A DNA stretch of 34,837 bases. It comes from Prevotellaceae bacterium UBA2744 (lineage in GTDB: Bacteria; Bacteroidota; Bacteroidia; Bacteroidales; Bacteroidaceae). Positions 32,640 through 34,837 of the stretch are shown here, one piece after another. The position numbers were made by a program, and so were the translations under genes. Location: positions 18,074 to 52,910 of the forward strand of contig DEJQ01000002.1 of the NCBI GenBank assembly GCA_002353575.1, read 5' to 3'. Positions within the stretch are counted from its first letter, which is position 1; each line of letters begins with the position of its first letter. The notes under the pieces are model-generated. The model saw only the letters and a program-made list of their open reading frames with translations, ran no database searches and was not told the origin of the DNA.

Positions 32640-33839
32640 ATGAAGACTGAACTGAAGATATACACCGTTGCTGAAATCTGCGACGGCTTTGAGTATAACG
32701 AACTGGAGGGAAAAGGACTCTATGGCTTGGCTGGCCAGTTGACCATTCAGCCCGAGTATCAGCGTAACTACATTTATGCCGACGGCAAACGCGACGTTGC
32801 TGTGATTGAATCTGTGTTGAAAGGCTATCCGCTTGGGCTGATATACTTCAACCGCAACAAAGACTATCAGTCACCTCAAACTGAATTGGAAGTGCTCGAC
32901 GGTCAGCAACGCATTACTTCGCTTGGTCGTTTCATTAAGAACAAGTTTGCTGTTAAGATTAATGACTTAGAGCAGATTTTTGACGGTCTGAATGAAGGCC
33001 AGCAACAGAAGATTCTGCAAACGAAGTTACTGGTCTATATTTGCGAAGGCGAGGGCGAACATTCCGAGGAAGAAATCAAAGAATGGTTTAAGACAATAAA
33101 CATTGCTGGCATTCCGCTTAATCATCAAGAGGAATTGAATGCCGTGTTCAGTGGTCCATTCGTTACACTATGCAAAGCGGAGTTCAGTAACTCACAAAAC
33201 GCCAATATTCAGCGTTGGGAAAGCTATGTAAAAGGACCAGCCAACCGACAGCAGTTCTTAGCAACTGCCCTGGAATGGGTAAGTCGGAATATGGACGCTA
33301 AGGATAAAGTAAGTGCTTATATGTCTGCCCATCGTCGTGACGAGGACATCAGCGAAATAAAGACCTATTTCAACACCGTGATAGATTGGGTGGATAGCAA
33401 GTTTGATGATGTCTATGACGAAATGCAAGGCTTGAACTGGGGCGAACTCTACGAGCGTTTCCATTCGATGCCATTGAACCATACGGAACTGTCGCAAAAA
33501 GTGCGCGAATTAATGCATGATGATTTCGTAGGGAATCGCCGAGGCGTGTTTGAATATGTGCTTGGTGGCTGTCAAGATACAAAGCTCTTGAATGTCCGTT
33601 TGTTCGACAAGCCAACCATGCGCAAAGTGTATCAGCAACAGACTGACAAGGCAAAGGCTGAAGGCGTGAGCAACTGCCCCTACTGCGCCATCGGCCATGA
33701 CCAGAATGCCCGTCGCATCTGGAAACTGGAAGAAATGGATGCCGACCATGTGACCGCATGGAGCAAGGGTGGCTCAACAGATATTGAAAACTGCCAAATG
33801 TTGTGCAAGACACATAACAGAGCTAAAGGGAATAGATAA
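32640..33839 (+). CDS. DUF262 and HNH nuclease protein (GmrSD-like)
   Basis: The 399-residue protein has an N-terminal DUF262 domain with the ParB-like nucleotide-binding motifs PEYQR (38-42) and DGQQR (87-91). A helical middle follows, then a C-terminal HNH nuclease with CPYC (346-349), DADH (367-370), the GG-STDIENCQ linker and LCKTHN (388-393). DUF262-HNH proteins include GmrSD-type enzymes that cut modified or invading DNA in an NTP-dependent way. Both domains and their key residues are present in one chain. The gene lies 4 bases after fic and 23 bases before the next gene, so it is part of the same operon. Confidence 0.9.
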   Translation: MKTELKIYTVAEICDGFEYNELEGKGLYGLAGQLTIQPEYQRNYIYADGKRDVAVIESVLKGYPLGLIYFNRNKDYQSPQTELEVLDGQQRITSLGRFIKNKFAVKINDLEQIFDGLNEGQQQKILQTKLLVYICEGEGEHSEEEIKEWFKTINIAGIPLNHQEELNAVFSGPFVTLCKAEFSNSQNANIQRWESYVKGPANRQQFLATALEWVSRNMDAKDKVSAYMSAHRRDEDISEIKTYFNTVIDWVDSKFDDVYDEMQGLNWGELYERFHSMPLNHTELSQKVRELMHDDFVGNRRGVFEYVLGGCQDTKLLNVRLFDKPTMRKVYQQQTDKAKAEGVSNCPYCAIGHDQNARRIWKLEEMDADHVTAWSKGGSTDIENCQMLCKTHNRAKGNR

Positions 33840-33862
33840 ATACTATACAAACAACTACGACT

Positions 33863-34204
33863 ATGGAAAAAGAGAAAGACCTTACAGATGAGTTGAAAGA
33901 CCATATATTAGACCCATCTAAAGACTATCGACAGACATTAACAATGTGGCGCGTGGATAAGGAAGGGAACTTGATATGGGTGAAGGATAAATACGGAAAC
34001 AACAAATCATCTTACGTCATTGAAAAGGAGGAATTGACGGAAGATGATTGGCTGACTCACATGCGCGGTAAAATGGATACCGATGAGTTTGGCGAGTTTG
34101 CTTGTGCTTACTTCAAGGCATGCGAAATGGCCGGTATTAAAGAACTAAAGGTAACATTGCGTGGAGAGTTCAACCATTCTTTTAAATTCGCTGATGAAGA
34201 ATGA
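33863..34204 (+). CDS. Small hypothetical protein in the defence-like operon
   Basis: The 113-residue acidic protein opens MEKEKDLTDELKDHILDPSKDYRQTLTMWRVD and then shows a beta-rich-looking segment (GNLIWVKDKYGNNKSSYVIEKEELTEDDW). Helical ACAYFKACEMAGIKELKVTLRGEFNHSF completes it. I recognise no family. It has no signal peptide or membrane segment. Tight spacing (23 and 19 bases) to nuclease genes on both sides suggests an accessory, inhibitor or adaptor subunit. Confidence 0.7.
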   Translation: MEKEKDLTDELKDHILDPSKDYRQTLTMWRVDKEGNLIWVKDKYGNNKSSYVIEKEELTEDDWLTHMRGKMDTDEFGEFACAYFKACEMAGIKELKVTLRGEFNHSFKFADEE

Positions 34205-34223
34205 GCCTAAATAATCATAGTTT

Positions 34224-34837
34224 ATGGAATACGGAATAGTTTATCTTTTAACCAACCCTGTAATGCCTGGCCTTGTGAAGATTGGCATGACTACGCAGGA
34301 AGATATAGACAAGCGAATGAAGGAACTCTATACAACGGGCGTTCCTGTTCCCTTTGAGTGCCAGTTTGCTTGCAAGGTGAAGAAAGGCGACTGCGCTAAG
34401 ATTGAGAAAGCCCTGCACACGGCATTTGCTCCGCAGCGCATCAATGCTAACCGTGAGTTCTTCCGCATACAGGTTGAACAGGCCAAGGCCATTCTTGAAC
34501 TATTCCACCACACCGACGTAACGGAAGAAGTGAGCGACGAAATAGAAAGTGACTTGACTGATGACGATAAGGCTGCATCGGCAAAAGCACAGATTCATCG
34601 TCCACCGCTCAACTTCTACGAAATGGGAATGCAAAAGGGTGATGTACTGCAATGGAAAGACGACCCAACAATAACCGTTACGATTGTATCGGAACGGAGA
34701 ATAAGCTACGATGGAGAGGAAACTTCTATCAGTTCACTCTCTGCAAAGTTGAAAGGCTATAAAGTCAAACACATTGCCCCTGGTGCTCACTGGCTCTACA
34801 AAGAGAAACTACTAAGCGACATTTACGACGAAACTTA
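34224..34837 (+). CDS. T5orf172-domain (GIY-YIG-like) protein, cut off by the window end
   Basis: The frame from ATG 34224 is open for 204 codons and has no stop before the edge. Residues 1-90 match the T5orf172 variant of the GIY-YIG fold: EYGIVYLLTNPVMPGLVKIGMT (2-23), RMKELYTTG (31-39, conserved Arg), KIEKALHTAFAP (59-70) and REFFRI (77-82). The remaining part (IHRPPLNFYEMGMQKGDVLQW ... APGAHWLYKEKLLSDIYDET) looks like the beta-rich C-terminal domain common to these proteins. The nuclease activity is inferred. It is the fifth gene of the operon, and the locus continues beyond the window. Confidence 0.85.
   Translation, partial: MEYGIVYLLTNPVMPGLVKIGMTTQEDIDKRMKELYTTGVPVPFECQFACKVKKGDCAKIEKALHTAFAPQRINANREFFRIQVEQAKAILELFHHTDVTEEVSDEIESDLTDDDKAASAKAQIHRPPLNFYEMGMQKGDVLQWKDDPTITVTIVSERRISYDGEETSISSLSAKLKGYKVKHIAPGAHWLYKEKLLSDIYDET

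Overview
The window looks like chromosomal DNA of a Bacteroidales bacterium, most likely Prevotellaceae. The reasons are the many MKK-type signal peptides, a fimbrillin-like lipoprotein, Bacteroidetes-type promoters (TTTG about 20 bases upstream of TAnnTTTG), the neighbourhood purB / S4-pseudouridine synthase / asnS, and carbohydrate-active enzymes for plant pectin. No rRNA or tRNA gene was seen. The genus is an inference.

Bases 1-24,360 are mostly an ordinary core region. From the left come a fimbrillin-like surface lipoprotein with a 39-residue leader ORF (minus strand), a secreted endonuclease/exonuclease/phosphatase-fold protein, a sugar nucleotidyltransferase and an outer-membrane barrel protein (minus). 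Then follow a GH51 arabinofuranosidase, a DivIC/FtsB-like division protein, a small membrane protein, purB, an RluB-type pseudouridine synthase with a long Gly/Gln/Asn/Arg/Tyr repeat tail, and asnS. A FAD-dependent dehydrogenase (minus) is divergent from dnaX. Next come fucO, a large PcRGLX/YetA-like (exo-rhamnogalacturonan-lyase-like) protein, a small winged-helix protein (minus), purT and a GH105-type unsaturated rhamnogalacturonyl hydrolase. GH51, the PcRGLX-like protein, GH105 and FucO fit one theme: breakdown of rhamnogalacturonan I and reduction of the lactaldehyde produced from rhamnose or fucose.

Bases 24,400-28,330 hold a small replication-type module on the minus strand: an HU-like DNA-binding protein with a Gly/Ser/Thr tail, a CHC2 zinc-finger/TOPRIM primase and a P4/D5-type SF3 helicase whose gene overlaps the primase gene by 4 bases. 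The 550-base gap between HU and primase carries three direct 22-23 base repeats, three direct plus two inverted copies of AGGGTGTTTT, an AT-rich stretch and a large stem-loop. It looks like a replication origin. No integrase or capsid gene is in the window.

Bases 28,330-34,837 are visibly AT-richer accessory DNA. An unrecognised 402-residue protein (minus) is followed by an intergenic zone with inverted repeats, four 22-base-period repeats and a gene fragment. Then a compact plus-strand operon runs off the window: EcoRI-type adenine methyltransferase, autoinhibited Fic protein, DUF262-HNH nuclease (GmrSD-like), small unknown protein, and T5orf172/GIY-YIG nuclease-like protein. The gene gaps are 1, 4, 23 and 19 bases. 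This is the best candidate for an undescribed defence or modification system; the function is inferred from domain content only.
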